From positions 1,526,001 to 1,590,000 of the forward strand of contig CANJKZ010001112.1 in NCBI GenBank assembly GCA_947471745.1: 64,000 nt of DNA. Direction: 5' to 3'. Position 1 is the first letter of the stretch, and each line of letters starts with the position of its first letter. Under the pieces are notes generated by a model that worked only from the letters and a program-made list of their open reading frames with translations, did not search any database and was not told where the DNA came from. This DNA is from Closterium sp. Naga37s-1 (Eukaryota > Streptophyta > Zygnematophyceae > Desmidiales > Closteriaceae). This document shows, one piece after another, positions 31,125 to 41,344 of this stretch. A program made the translations under genes and the position numbers.

Positions 31125-31943
31125 TGTTGGTGCAACCCTACGGTTTGCACTCGGCTTGTTGTCCGTGTGCGTGAATGTGTGCGTGTATGGAATGGTATGA
31201 GGGCATGGGATAATATATATTTCATGCTTATAATTGTGTGTGAATGTTGAGTCATGATGTCGAGTGTGTGTGTCGAGTCAATAGCGAGTTATCGCTAGAC
31301 GCGTGTTACGCGGTCGTTTGTGTCTCGCGCGCGGTTTCTATTTTGTCGTGCGCGGTTTCTATTTTGTCCTGTGTCGAACGTTCGGCGTGTCGCAGGTGTG
31401 TGCAGCAGACCCATCAAGAACTCAAGGATGAGTTTGTGATGAAGAGCCCGAGCCTTGGTGTCAAGCCTCAATTGATTTCGAAGCTCGCCAAAAGGGTACA
31501 CCTCAAGATATTGAAGATAGTTACATTACTTTGTGTAGTGTAACATTTCACTTGGTGTAGGCCCTAGTGAAGGGTAGTTTCGAGACCCTTCGTGGTTGGG
31601 GACAGTGTGGCACTGTTCCACATCACTGTACCTCGGCTCTTGGGGTTTGTAGGAGCTGGGAGTCATTCCCAACTCGTAACTCTTCCTATCTTGTGTTCTA
31701 AGACTATAGTGGCTGCCATAGTACCGTTCGTTAAAACCGACGCTGTGTCGTCAATTCTTTATCAAATCGTGCAATCTAAATTGCTAATTGTAGACGACGT
31801 GAATACGCTCCAGATCCAATTTGAATCAAGTCATTTGCAGCTGTGAGCAGAACTCTATCAACGTTTGAAGCCGCTGTGCAGAAATCCGTCTGTGCTCTCT
31901 ATCTTTCGTTTTAGGCACATTCAAGCCTATTGTGACTATAAAA
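31125..31943 (+). repeat. Element C1 3' LTR (819 bp)
   Basis: Same length and ends as the 5' copy. It follows the polypurine tract tccgagggggagtt (31111-31124). Confidence 0.92.
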
Positions 31944-32105
31944 GCGCCCGCGCCCCTAGCCCGCGCCGCTAGCCCGCGCCCGCGCCCGCGCCCCTCGTCC
32001 GCGCCCCGGCTGCCCGCGCCCGCGCCCCTTGTCCACGCCTCGGCGGCCCGCGCCCCTCGCCCGGGCCCCCGTCCCGCGCCCCCGCCCCGGCGGGCCGCGC
32101 CCCTG
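31944..32105. repeat. GC-rich array, right half
   Basis: Continuation of the array at 25430-25547 (gcccgcgcccgcgcccctcg units). It ends next to the stop of the LRR remnant at about 32108. Confidence 0.75.
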
Positions 32106-32107
32106 CT

Positions 32108-32278
32108 CAAGCGGACTTCAGAGACGAGAGTTGGTTGAAAGAGTTTTGAAGACACGTGAGTGGCAGGTCCTTCAGGAAAGTGAATCTGTTGAAAGATTTG
32201 ATAAATGACAACTGTGTCATAAATTCAATGAGATCTGAAAGTTGCAAGCCCGCTGGCATCAATCTTTTCAGATTTGGC
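32108..32278 (-). pseudogene. LRR end of F-box/LRR gene, copy b (3' part)
   Basis: The minus frame reads LSDLIEFMTQLSFIKSF, then FTFLKDLPLTCLQNSF and NQLSSLKSA before a stop near 32110. The spacing of leucines is that of leucine-rich repeats, and FLKDLP parallels ELEDLP on the other side of element H'. I infer it is the C-terminal end of the gene whose front part lies at 37868-38883. LRRs form the substrate-binding face of F-box/LRR proteins. It is separated from the rest by the H' insertion. Confidence 0.5.
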
Positions 32279-32357
32279 TGACAGAATAACAGTGCAGGAA
32301 TGATGGATTAGCAATTACTAACCCTAGAAGTGCTGTACTCCTTTAGGAGTGTTCCAA
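32279..32357 (-). repeat. Element H' 3' LTR (approximate)
   Basis: The plus strand starts TGACAGAATAACAGTGCAGG, parallel to TGTCAGAATAACTGTGCATG at 37743. It shares ggattagcaat and aaccctagaagtgctgta. The right boundary is uncertain, and no clean flanking duplication was found. Confidence 0.6.
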
Positions 32358-33238
32358 ACAAGGCAGTACACTGATCACAACCTAGCAAGTGGAAACATGC
32401 AGGTATAAAGATATATATCACTATACAACAAGTGTCAGGTCAAGAGACAAGCAGGTGAGGCAGAGTGGGCAGCAGCCCAAGAGCAGTGCAAAAGCGCTGA
32501 TGATCACCAGACCCGAGGGCCTTGGTGAACACATCAGCAGTGTTGGGCCACATAAGCAAGGTGAAGCTGACCACGCTGCTACAGCTCGCGAGCAAGAAAG
32601 TAGCGAAGAGCAATGTGCTTCGTTCTGTGCTCTAGTCTCTGCTCGCGACACAAGGCAAGCATGACCTTGTTGTCGACGTACAAAACTGGAGGAAAACAAG
32701 GCCGCTCCCCCAAGTCGGTCAGCAGATAGGTCAGCCAGCATAGCTCCTGTGCAGCCAGGGCCCCAGCGTAGATGTCGGCCTCACAGCTAGAACAAGGCAC
32801 AGAAGACGAACGAGTAGACCTCCACGAGACTAAACCAGGGCCAAGACTGAAGGTGTAACCCTGTGACGACCGCTGAGTCGCCTGGTCGTCGATTCGGGAG
32901 GCGTCTAAGTGACTTGTGAGTACCGCCGAGTTTCGTCCTCCAAGCACAAGCCCCATGCCCGATGTGCTGCACAAGTAACGCAGTACCCTCTTCGCAGCAT
33001 CCTAGTGCAGCTTTCGGTGCCTACCGCGAGCCACGTAGCGAGCCAGAAGGCTGAGAGGGTATGCGAGGTCAGGTTGTGTGCACGTCATCAGGTACATAGG
33101 CAACCTTCTCGGCTCACTCGGCTCTACGGACTCGTCTGAAGGTGGAGCTGAGAGCGAGTGGCATGTTGGCAGAGGAGTGGGCTGAGACGAGGAGAACTGA
33201 AAGCCGAAGCGCTGAAGGACCTGCTGCACCATGTGTGA

Positions 33239-33835
33239 CTACGTCAGAGTGATGGTGCGCCGAGCTCTGTCTCGGGTGATCTGCAAGCGAGGATAGCTCC
33301 GTAGCTCACACAGGTCAGTGCAGGTGTATCGCTCCTGCAGCTCCGCCTTCACTAGGGCCGGTGCCCTAGTGTCAGCAGTAGCAAAAACCAAGTCGTCGAC
33401 GTACATGAGGATGTAAAACAGCGGCAGAGAAGCGTTGGTGCGTAGAAACAGCGACGGGTCAGCAGTCGAAGGAGCAAACCCAAGTGCCGCACATGTCATC
33501 CTAAGTGTGTCGTGCCACTCGCGGGGCGCCTGGCGGAGACCGTAGACTGGCCGCTGGAGACTCCACTGGGTACCCGCAGGAAACGACCTAGTGAAGCCAC
33601 TTGGGCGGCGCAGCAAAATCTCCTCGTGAAGGCTGCCCTGCAAGAAAGTTGTGGAGAAGTCGAAGGAATGCAGCTCGTAGTCACGCTGTGCTGCAACGTG
33701 CAGCAAAACTGGAAGAGTAGTCATCTTCAAGGTGGGGGAGAAGGTCTGAAAGAAGTTTACCTCTTGTCGCTGACTGAAGCCTCGAGCAACGTAACGCGCC
33801 TTGAAGGCAGGCGGAGAACCCGGCGACCACTTCAC
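33239..33835 (-). CDS. Element H' reverse transcriptase piece
   Basis: Copia RT: FKARYVARGFSQRQEVNFFQTFSPT, FDFSTTFLQGSLHEEI, QWSLQRPVYGLRQAPREWHDTL and the catalytic YVDD (LMYVDDLVFA near 33390). It closely parallels the RT of element H at 57787-58695. Confidence 0.85.
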   Translation of the reverse strand: MKWSPGSPPAFKARYVARGFSQRQEVNFFQTFSPTLKMTTLPVLLHVAAQRDYELHSFDFSTTFLQGSLHEEILLRRPSGFTRSFPAGTQWSLQRPVYGLRQAPREWHDTLRMTCAALGFAPSTADPSLFLRTNASLPLFYILMYVDDLVFATADTRAPALVKAELQERYTCTDLCELRSYPRLQITRDRARRTITLT

Positions 33836-33858
33836 CCTGAAAGTCTACATGCCATCTG

Positions 33859-34055
33859 TGAGAGTACGACGGCTTATGATGGCTTTGCTAGCTTGCCTGG
33901 ACTTTATTGTGCTATTACTAGCTCTGGTTTTATTTATCATGCATAGATATGCTTGATTTCCTAGGTTAGGTGCACTCCTATATTTCATTATAGTTATAGC
34001 ACCGAACGACGTTACGTGTACCGAACTAAAGCCTATTCGGTTTCCACCGAATTGC
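33859..34055 (+). repeat. Fragment of A-family LTR inside element H'
   Basis: Starts TGAGAGTACGACGGCTTATG and follows the element A LTR for about 197 bp up to tttccaccgaattgcgtc, then returns to copia sequence (ccatggctgtctgccactgag, as at 58595). Only the first part of the LTR is present. Confidence 0.85.
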
Positions 34056-34799
34056 GTCCATGGCTGTCTGCCACTGAGAGGAGTACTCACTCGCGAGCGC
34101 CAAGTGGGCGTTGTAGAGATGTCAAGTGCATTCGGGTCTTTCTCAGGGCAAAGCATCATTGATACGAAACGAGGAAAAACAGCCGCAAGACACTCAAGCT
34201 CAAACTGCCTATCCTCAAGGACGTCACTGCTAAGGGCAGGCTCACCCCCGACGGACGGAGGACAGACCGACTCAGACCCGGTAACAATACTCGCGACATA
34301 GTCGAGACGACTCCTAGCATTAAAGTCGACTAGCTCAGTGACTAAAGCAAACGCACCAGTAGAAGCAAAGTCAGGGTCAGTGACGACACTAGCGAGGAGA
34401 CGAGTGGCAGTATGACTGGCAGTACGAGCAAGGTCGGACGCGGGGTCAGGAACGTGAGGAAGAGAGGACGCGGGAGGCTCAGGCAGGACAACACGCTGTG
34501 GAACAGAGGAAGGACGAAGTGCCATAATCTGAGTGCCTGGGACAGCCGAAGGACGAGGTCGACGAACACGAGGAACACGAGCACGGACAGAAGCTCTAGT
34601 CTGAGGCTCTTGACGCTCTGGAGTGGAAGCACGAGTCTTAGGCTCTCCACGCTCTGTCAGGGACTCTATGCCAGCAATGTAAGGAGCTGGAGCAGTGGGG
34701 AGTGAGGGAGTAGCTGTGGCTGAGACAGATCTGCTGGTTGGAACAGTAAGGGCGGACAAGTATAAGCGAAAGGAAACTCAGTAGGAGCTGGCGGAAGAC

Positions 34800-35240
34800 T
34801 GAGAAGGTGGTGAAGCGCACTAGCAGGCCCGGCACCTCGAGTAACAGCAGCAACTCTAGCACCAGCAGCACCTCCAGCACTCCCAGCAGGACCTCCAGTA
34901 CTAGTAGCTCCAGCACCTCCATTACCAGCAGCACCTCCAACACAAGCAGCTCCAGCACCTCCAGCACCAGCAGCACCTCCAGCACTAGCAGCTCCAGCAC
35001 CTCCAGCACCAGCAGCACCTCCAATACTAGCAGCTCCAGCACCTCTAGCAGTACCTCCAGCACTAGAAGCTCTAGCACCTCTAGTACCAACAGCACCAGC
35101 AGCACCTCCAGCACTAGCAGCTCCAACACCTCCAGCACCAGCAGTACCTCCAGGACTAGCAGCTCGTCTAGGAGTACCTCCAACACCAGCAGGACCGAGC
35201 CCTCCACCACCAGGACTGCTACGCCGAACGATCCACACAC
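34800..35240 (-). repeat. Trinucleotide-rich minisatellite in element H' linker
   Basis: Irregular 15-bp-like units (ctccagcaccagcagcacct) on the plus strand. On the coding minus strand they read Ala/Gly-rich repeats such as AGGAGAASAGGAAGAGG. It lies between integrase and RT, the same place as 59340-59780 in element H. Confidence 0.88.
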
Positions 35241-36361
35241 GAATCTGCTGCGGCGAGAGCGTCTCAAGTAGGTCAGGCTGCGGTGGGTGCCCAGCTCCAG
35301 GACCTCCAGTAGGGTCACCCACACCTCCACCGCCACTAGGACTCGCAGCACACCCAGAGTCAGCACGCCCAGTCGCAACACCCCCAGAACCCTCACCCGC
35401 TGTCTCAGCATCCCCAGGCTCAGCACTAGCAGTCTCAGCTCCAGAGTCCAAAGCAGCAGGTAGCGGAGGCGGCGAAGACGGTCGAGGCGGAAAACCCGAG
35501 GGGGTCTTCAAGCGTGGAGAGCGGCAAGTTGCCGCCGTGTCATCCGCAGCGGGGTCACCCCCCTCAGCTGGGCCAGAGGAGCCAGAGGAGATCTTTAGAG
35601 GCTCATCCAAGGGGGGTGGGTCTACCTGAGACACACGTGAGGGAGCAGGACCCTGTGGGGAAGTGGGTCTACCGCGGGGGGGGACTGGTACCATGAAGAG
35701 AGGCGCTAGTGGGACCGAGTGGGACGCGTGCAGGTGGAGTCTGTAGTAACAGACAGACTCATCAAAGGTGACGTCCTGGGAGGAGAAGACTCGATGCAAG
35801 CGCGGGTGGTAAAACTGCCACGGCGAGGCATTGGTGGGAAAGACAAGGAAGACGCAGCGGAGTGTGCGAGGGGAGAGCTTGTTCGCGGTGGTATCGCGAA
35901 TAAGGGAGAGCGCGCCCTAGACCCGAAACACCGATGCATCGCCAACCTCCCCAGTCCAACGTAGTGTGGGCGAGGTCTCTGGCAAAGAGACACGGGGCCA
36001 GAGGTTGAGCTGATGCGCGGCGTATCGGACCGCAAACGGCCACAAAAAGGGGAGCAGCGGCATGGATCATGGAGGTATGAGCAACCTCCATGATCAAGCC
36101 AATGCGATGCTCAGCAATCCCATTTTACTGAGGAGAGGTCGAGAGCGTGAACGTCTCGCGGATGCCCTCGTCTCGACAGAACTCCTCAAAGAGGCCAGAA
36201 GAAAACTCACCGCCCTTGTTAGAGTGCAGATGAAGAAATGGCAAGTGGCGACGAGTAGCGCGGATCCAGGGGATCAAAACACCGCTGATGTCCGCCTTGC
36301 GTCGAAAGGAGAAGATAGTTGTGTTGCGTGTGTAGTTGTCAACAACCAGCAGGAAGTAGCG

Positions 36362-37054
36362 CTATGGGCCCCACACCTCCATGTGGAGAGTCTGCAGAGG
36401 AGCGGTGGTCGGAGGAAACTCAGAGGATTGAGGAGTGACGCGCTGCCGCCCCTCGACGCAGGGAACGCACAGCGGTGCAGGCGAGCGCGGGAGGGAGGGC
36501 AAGGACCTGGGAAGGCCAGAGACAAGAAGACGGGAGTGCATGCTGCGGAGACGCAGCTGCGAGGGGTGACCGAGGCAGTGGTGCCAGAGGAGAGTCTGGT
36601 GGGAGAGTACCCGACACGAGCAAGACGCTGCAAGCTGACCAGACGCAGACACCCGACTCGACACAGCCACCTGACCTGACTCAGCCACATGTGCAGACGC
36701 ATTAGTCAGTGTGTACAGTCCGGACCCAGGCTGACGAGTGAACGTAGCAAGGTGACGGCTAGTCCGTGAGCACTTACATATCGCCACACGCTGTCCTCGA
36801 ATGAACTTGCCAACCCATGCATCTTGGAGAACTGCGTTGCTCACCAAGTTCATTGAGAACTCGGGGAGGTGGAGACCTGAGAGAGACCCTGAGGGAACTG
36901 CTGGACATGGGAGGACAGTGGAGGCTCGTGCGACGACAGGGCCCCCCGTGGGGTCAGCCAGTGAGACTGGTACCGGTGCAGCAAGCGGTGCGAGTGTGGT
37001 GCAATCACGAAAGAAGCAGCGTGACGCGCCTGAGTCATGCGTGAAAGTGTGCAA
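36362..37054 (-). CDS. Element H' protease and GAG-pre-integrase
   Basis: Frame with the aspartic protease motif DSGASRCFFRDCTT, then the copia stretch STVLPCPAVPSGSLSGLHLP, NLVSNAVLQD and the pre-integrase domain LLWHHCLGHPSQLRLRSMHS with VPCVEGRQR. It is nearly parallel to 60427-61389 in element H. Upstream at about 37100-37215 a 27-bp unit (ctcactagcacctagtgcgg type) repeats about four times, encoding ALGASESAA-like repeats. Confidence 0.85.
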   Translation of the reverse strand: MHTFTHDSGASRCFFRDCTTLAPLAAPVPVSLADPTGGPVVARASTVLPCPAVPSGSLSGLHLPEFSMNLVSNAVLQDAWVGKFIRGQRVAICKCSRTSRHLATFTRQPGSGLYTLTNASAHVAESGQVAVSSRVSASGQLAASCSCRVLSHQTLLWHHCLGHPSQLRLRSMHSRLLVSGLPRSLPSLPRSPAPLCVPCVEGRQRVTPQSSEFPPTTAPLQTLHMEVWGP

Positions 37055-37259
37055 GGCCTCAGCTGAGGCAGGACCTGTGGCAGTAGACGCACGAGCACCT
37101 AAAGCTGCAGCAGACTCACTAGCACTTGGAGCGGCAACAGACTCACTAGCACCTAGTGCGGCAGCAGACTCACTAGCACCTAGTGCGGCAGCAGACTTAC
37201 TAGCACCTAGAGCAGCAACCTATACTGAACCAGGGACACATCGCTGAGAAAACAACTCA

Positions 37260-37720
37260 TTAAGCATCTGCGGGGAGGTGGTCTCCTGGCGCGCTGGGCT
37301 GCGAGGCGCAATGGCGCGCTAAGCAGGCGCGCTGGCCTACGGGCCGCGCTGGCGCGCTTAGGGCTGCGGGGCGCGCTAGGGTAGAGGCTGCTCGCGGCAG
37401 GGGCGCTCTAGGGAGGGGCTGTTCGCGGGCAGCAGGGGCGCGCAGGGCAAGGGCTGCTCGCGGGCAGCAGTGGCGCGCAGGGCAAGGGCTGCTTGCGGGC
37501 AGCAGGGGCGCGAGGGGCAGGTGCTGCTCGCGCACAGTAGGGCGCGCGAGGCAGTAGCCGCTCGCGGGCAGGAGGGGCGCGTGTGACAGCTCGGCAACAC
37601 GCTAGGGCAGGCAGTGCGAGTAGCTGCAGGGCAGTGCGACACTAAGCGAGCAGGGCCGGACAGCGCAAGGGCGCTTCGGGCAGGAGAGAGCGGAACTATC
37701 GGTGGGCCCAATAAACCTAA
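37260..37720. repeat. GC-rich leader array of element H'
   Basis: Units of about 35 bp (gggcgcgcagggcaagggct gctcgcgggcagcag type) repeated about three to four times at 37430-37560, within a wider GC-rich stretch between primer site and coding region. It is non-coding despite open frames. Confidence 0.82.
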
Positions 37721-37730
37721 CAGGTTTCCT

Positions 37731-37742
37731 GCTCTGATACCA
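37731..37742 (-). promoter_or_regulatory. Primer binding site of element H'
   Basis: The plus strand reads gctctgatacca, complement of tggtatcagagc, touching the LTR that starts at 37743. Confidence 0.9.
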
Positions 37743-37867
37743 TGTCAGAATAACTGTGCATGAATTATGGATTAGCAATGAGTTGGGTTACAAGTACGAA
37801 CCCTAGAAGTGCTGTACCCCATAAGGAGTGCCCCACTATAGCCTAACAAGCAGAATGCAATTTGACA
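37743..37867 (-). repeat. Element H' 5' LTR (125 bp)
   Basis: The plus strand reads TGTCAGAATAACTGTGCATG ... GCAATTTGACA. Length and inner words (aaccctagaagtgctgtacc, ccccactatagcctaacaag) match the element J LTR (124 bp). The outer end is inferred from that match. Confidence 0.72.
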
Positions 37868-38883
37868 CGGGCAGCTCCCCAAAATCTGATAGCAAGACAG
37901 CAAGTCGGCAACCGCTGATCCTCAGGTTGTGCAAGCTGCCCAGGGAAGTGAATACAAAAGGGAGCTGTTGGATCTTGCATCGAACGCATGCACAGACTCC
38001 ATAAGCGAGAGCTGGCTGAAGGAGTCTGAAATGAAAGTGGCAGGTCCTCCAACTCCAATTCATACATGGCGAGGAACTCTACATATTTTGCTAGCAGACT
38101 AGCAAGTCGTCAATCGCGGCCGTGCAAGCTGCTGAAGGATGCGAATCCGCCATGTCGGTAAAAAATAATGAGCGCAGGTTCATGTGCTGAAAGAACGACG
38201 ATGTTGGTCTTTTGCCATGCTCTACACGGTGGAGGGTAGCTGCTCCAGCTGCGGGCAGACACGTAATAAGCGGTCCAGCCTACGCGTAGTCACCAAGAAC
38301 ATATCCAACCACTCTACGTGTCTCCAAAAGTAGCATGATCTCTTTGATGCTAGGTGCACCCTTTCAATTTGGGGCATCACAAGCAAAGGTGGATCAAGAA
38401 AACGTCGGTGAGGTCCTCTATACTTTTAGTGGAGAGATGCAAATGGCATGCGTTGACCTTTTTTTAAACCTCGAGCCTGACGAGTTGTCCTTCTTTGACC
38501 ATCAGCGTCAATACGTGTTCCTGGGGAAGTTTGCGCCACGGACGTCAGACAGACATGGCGAGAAGGTTGTGAGTGGCATTAGCACAAGCCGGGAACGACG
38601 GTCCTTCTCCGTCGAATATGTTATATCCAGGTTCTGTAAGGGTCGCATGAGGATCAATGGGGCTAGCGAGCAATAAAACCGCAATGAGGAGGTCTCTGGA
38701 ATATCGTTCATGGATAAAGTAGAAGCGACGAGAGGAACGGCATCTTCCGACGGGACGGGGCGGCGGCGTCGAGCACTGAATGTGTACGTCCGATGGGCTG
38801 GGGTAATGGGAACAGAGGGACACTGGGGTACACCTGATCCGCGCTATTTTAACCGCCGATATATCAACTACCTTTGTCCGCAT
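37868..38883 (-). pseudogene. F-box/LRR host gene remnant, copy b (front part)
   Basis: Exon 1 (38883-38522) reads SAVKIARIRCTPVSLCSHYP then PSPSDVHIQCST. The F-box region runs through LLIAVLLLASPIDPHATLTE and NIFDGEGPSFPACANATHNL. Downstream (38470-37868) leucine-rich repeats are visible in several frames: HVEWLDMFLVTTRRLDRLLR with VCPQLEQLPSTV near 38240-38300, YELELEDLPLSFQ near 38050, and IQQLPFVFTSLGSLHNLRIS near 37960. F-box/LRR proteins select targets for SCF ubiquitin ligases. The LRR part is broken by stops and frame changes, so this is a pseudogene. Element H' then interrupts it, and its end seems to be at 32108-32278. The LRR reading is clear, and the link of all pieces into one gene is inference. 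Confidence 0.6.
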
Positions 38884-38989
38884 TCAGTGACTAGACCGAG
38901 GGGCGGTTGAAACTGCTGTACACATTTGACCCCACATTTCGGGAAACGAATGATATTTTTTTACAGTTCAATATTGCCTCGAGCCCCAA

Positions 38990-39351
38990 ACTTACGTATT
39001 CCCAATGAAGTTTGCGCCATCGACGTCAGACGGACACAGCGAGAAGGTTGTGACTGGCATCAGCACAAGCCAGTAACGACGGTCCTTCACCGTCGAATAT
39101 CCGGGTTCTGTAAGGGTTGCATGAGGATCGATGAGGCTAACGAGCGATAAAATCACAATGAGGAGGTCATCGGGAAGATCGTTCATGGATGAAGTAGAAG
39201 CGACGGGAGGAACGTCATCCTGCGTCAGTGCATCCTCCGACGGGACGGGGCAGCGGCGTCGAGCACTGAATGTGTACGCCCGATGGATGGGGTAAGGGGA
39301 ACAGAGGGACACTGGGGTACGCCTGATCCGCGCTATTTTGACCGCCGACAT
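38990..39351 (-). pseudogene. F-box-like gene exon 1, copy c
   Basis: An open minus frame of 119 residues: MSAVKIARIRRTPVSLCSPYP, then STSSMNDLPDDLLIVILSL, SLIDPHATLTE and ending DGANFIGNT. The LPDDLLIVILSL core is F-box-like. The exon ends at a consensus donor, AC|GTAAGT (38990-38995 on the minus strand), and the following sequence to about 38888 is the matching intron (also seen at 40224-40347). The frame is open from first methionine to donor, so this copy could be an intact exon. However, downstream exons are not visible before copy b begins, so I call it a partial duplicate. Confidence 0.6.
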
Positions 39352-39359
39352 GTTAACTG

Positions 39360-40223
39360 TTACAGGCTAAGGACGGAGTCTACGAAGATTAGGTGCCTAA
39401 AATTCTCAAAATCGTTGGCTTAGAATTCTGGACAGAAAAGTCGCGCTCACAAGAAACGCTGTCGACGAAAAGTTCACGGTCAAAACTCACATATGATGTA
39501 GCCCTAGTCCGTGGCTACAATTCCCAATTCGAATCGTATCAAGAGGTGAAGTAAATCTCGACTTATCAATTTCGGCGCACAGGGGGGTATGCTGCCATAA
39601 GAACTTAACTCAATCACAATAGTCTCACACAAGTTCACAATTACTACACAAGAGAGTTAGAGTAGCACTAAACCATGTGGAAGGGATGAGGAGGACGAGA
39701 GGGGAGGTCCCAAGAGAGTCCCCAACCAAGGAAACCCCATGCCACACAATTCCCTTCCCCATAGGCAACCCAACTTTGACATTTGTCACTATCCCAACCT
39801 CCACAATCCACCTCAACCCAACTTGGCCACACTTGCCAACCTGGTTTGGTTTCTCCCAACCATTTGGCAGCAACTACAATAGAAAAGACGAATTTCCCAA
39901 CCCCCAAAAGTCTGTACCCCATATTGAGTCAACCCCACAACTTCCCACAACCAAATATGAAAAGCATACGAACTCCAACGTTCGTAACTTTCTTGTTTGT
40001 GCTCCGATTGAAGTGATACTTGGTTCGTCGGAAAGCTCTTGAGCAGAGGAGTCACTTCAGATATCTGCTCAAGCCAAATAACATTCACACATACTCAGGA
40101 AATCCAAACCACATCAAACACAAATTCTTGCACACGCTCACACCACGCGTGCAACGCACGAACATATGATGGGAGGCAGACAGGCGTGAATGCGAATGGT
40201 AGCATCACTCAATATTAACTACG
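39360..40223. other. Unassigned intergenic region
   Basis: Ordinary composition with C/A-rich text at 39700-39960. No domain, LTR, primer site or clear repeat was seen. The open frames here (about 80-120 codons) show no recognisable motif. Confidence 0.45.
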
Positions 40224-40347
40224 TTTGTCTGCATGCAGTGACTAGACTGAGGGGCGGCTGAAACTGCTGTACACCATTGACCCCACATCCCGGGAAACCA
40301 ATGACCTTTTTGTACAGTTCAACATTGCCTCGAGCCCCAAACTTACG
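40224..40347 (-). repeat. F-box gene intron remnant, copy d
   Basis: Matches the intron next to copy c (38865-38995): shared words include gactgaggggcggctgaaac, tgctgtaca and attgcctcgagccccaaact. The exon that should follow is missing, and unrelated sequence begins at about 40348. Confidence 0.65.
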
Positions 40348-40555
40348 AGTCAACACCCCTTCCTCGGATTCAGGTCACATTCCAATATCACCTCCGATTG
40401 GAGCGAAATGTTTCGAGAAGACTGCGTGTTTGGGGAATGCAGATTACGTCAAGCTCTCTCGACTGAAAAACGCCACGTCGAGACGGAAATTTCACGAACA
40501 ATGATCTTGGCCATTAATCTCAAGAAATAAACGTCCTACATTCGAAGTCAACGAA

Positions 40556-41340
40556 TTGCAGACGGAATGGGCTGCGAAGGAATTCGCCAGCAACATGTAT
40601 GAACTCGCTGCTCATCAAGCCAAGAGCTCCTTAGTAAACGTCAGCAACTCCTTAGTAAACGCCAGCAACTACACCCACCCCTACAAAAATGTGGCGATCA
40701 CCTGCCTGGAGAACAAAAATACTCACCAGGATCTCGTGGCGTGGTGTATGGAGTTCCGCAAGAACCTGGCACGCTCTACCGTTACTCAAACTTTGGGGAA
40801 TAAGGCAAGGTGGATGGCTCCATTGGATCTTCCTCTAACGACGAAGTGACTGCGTTCCGGAATTTTTTCGGAGCTCGAGCAACAACTGAAAGAGTGGGCA
40901 ATGGGGCACATCAACGATAATCGCCCAATGCCTTTTCATGTGCTCCAGAAAAAGGTCGCTGAAAAAGCGAGGGGCTTGAACATTGTCTCCACGTTAAAGA
41001 AAAGTTGTGGGTGGTTATGCCGAGCGTTGGTTCGCATGTGACTCTCCTCGTACTTTAGGAAAGGGGAGGCAAAAGATGAATGCAAGGAGTCAATAGCACA
41101 TGCGCGGGAGTTTCTCCCTTTCTTGCTAAAAAAATGGGTTATGAGGCGCCCGGATGTCTATAATATGGATGAGACCGCATTTTTTCATGCGCGACAACCG
41201 CGGCATACATACGCCAACGAATCTATTGCCGGCGGAAAACACCACAAAGAGAGATAAATGTTCGCCATTTGTTGCAACGCTGATAGGACCGACATGATGC
41301 GCCCGATTATCATTGGGCGGTACATGCGTCCCACCTCCTT
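40556..41340 (+). pseudogene. pogo/Tigger-like DNA transposase remnant (CENP-B HTH plus DDE)
   Basis: Plus frame from 40556. A CENP-B type helix-turn-helix follows the in-frame stop at 40847-40849: ELEQQLKEWAMGHINDNRPM then FHVLQKKVAEKARGL and CGWLCRALVRM. The DDE core reads VYNMDETAFFHARQPRHTYA, then GGKHHKER and FAICCNADRTDMMRPIIIGR. NMDET is the first catalytic aspartate block of the DDE_1 superfamily, and the second aspartate block would be ADxxD-like as seen. Stops at 40847-40849, near 41039 and near 41255, and loss of the C-terminal part (sequence turns pyrimidine-rich after about 41340), make it inactive. No terminal inverted repeats were found. Cut-and-paste transposon of the Tc1/mariner superfamily, pogo branch. 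Confidence 0.78.
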
Positions 41341-41344
41341 TGGA

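Larger units (their letters stand above)
25548..31943 (+). mobile_element. Element C1: nearly whole young Ty1/copia retrotransposon
   Basis: Complete structure of 6.4 kb: 5' LTR (25548-26366), primer site (26369-26380), Gag-Pol (26401-31083), polypurine tract (31111-31124) and 3' LTR (31125-31943). The LTRs are both 819 bp. By eye I count about seven differences, just under 1 percent, which at plant-like rates means well under a million years (inference). A 5-bp duplication GCGCC flanks it (25543-25547 and 31944-31948), although the GC-rich target makes chance agreement easier. It has few breaks (about two or three). It is related to family D: similar LTR start (TGTTGG.TGCAA) and the same polypurine tract (gagggggagtt). 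Confidence 0.94.
32279..37867 (-). mobile_element. Element H': Ty1/copia with GC-rich leader, inserted in a host gene
   Basis: On the minus strand: 5' LTR (37743-37867, 125 bp), primer site (complement of 37731-37742), GC-rich leader (37260-37720), protease (HTFTHDSGASRCFFRD near 37040), GAG-pre-integrase (LWHHCLGHPSQLRL near 36580), integrase (36370 to about 35800), a repeat-rich linker (about 35300-34800), RT (about 33840-33240), RNase H (about 33140-32580) and a 3' LTR-like end from 32279 to about 32357. No Gag was recognised. A fragment of an A-type LTR sits in the RT leader at 33859-34055. It is a broken fossil with many breaks. It interrupts an F-box/LRR gene. Confidence 0.87.

Noticed and set aside
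34807-35271. Ser/Thr-rich plus frame (STSSTSST) as a surface protein
   Set aside because: It is antisense to the copia linker and is encoded purely by a trinucleotide-rich repeat.
37743-37867. Target-site duplication for element H'
   Set aside because: The five bases outside each end (ttggc and cgggc) do not match, so the boundaries remain approximate.
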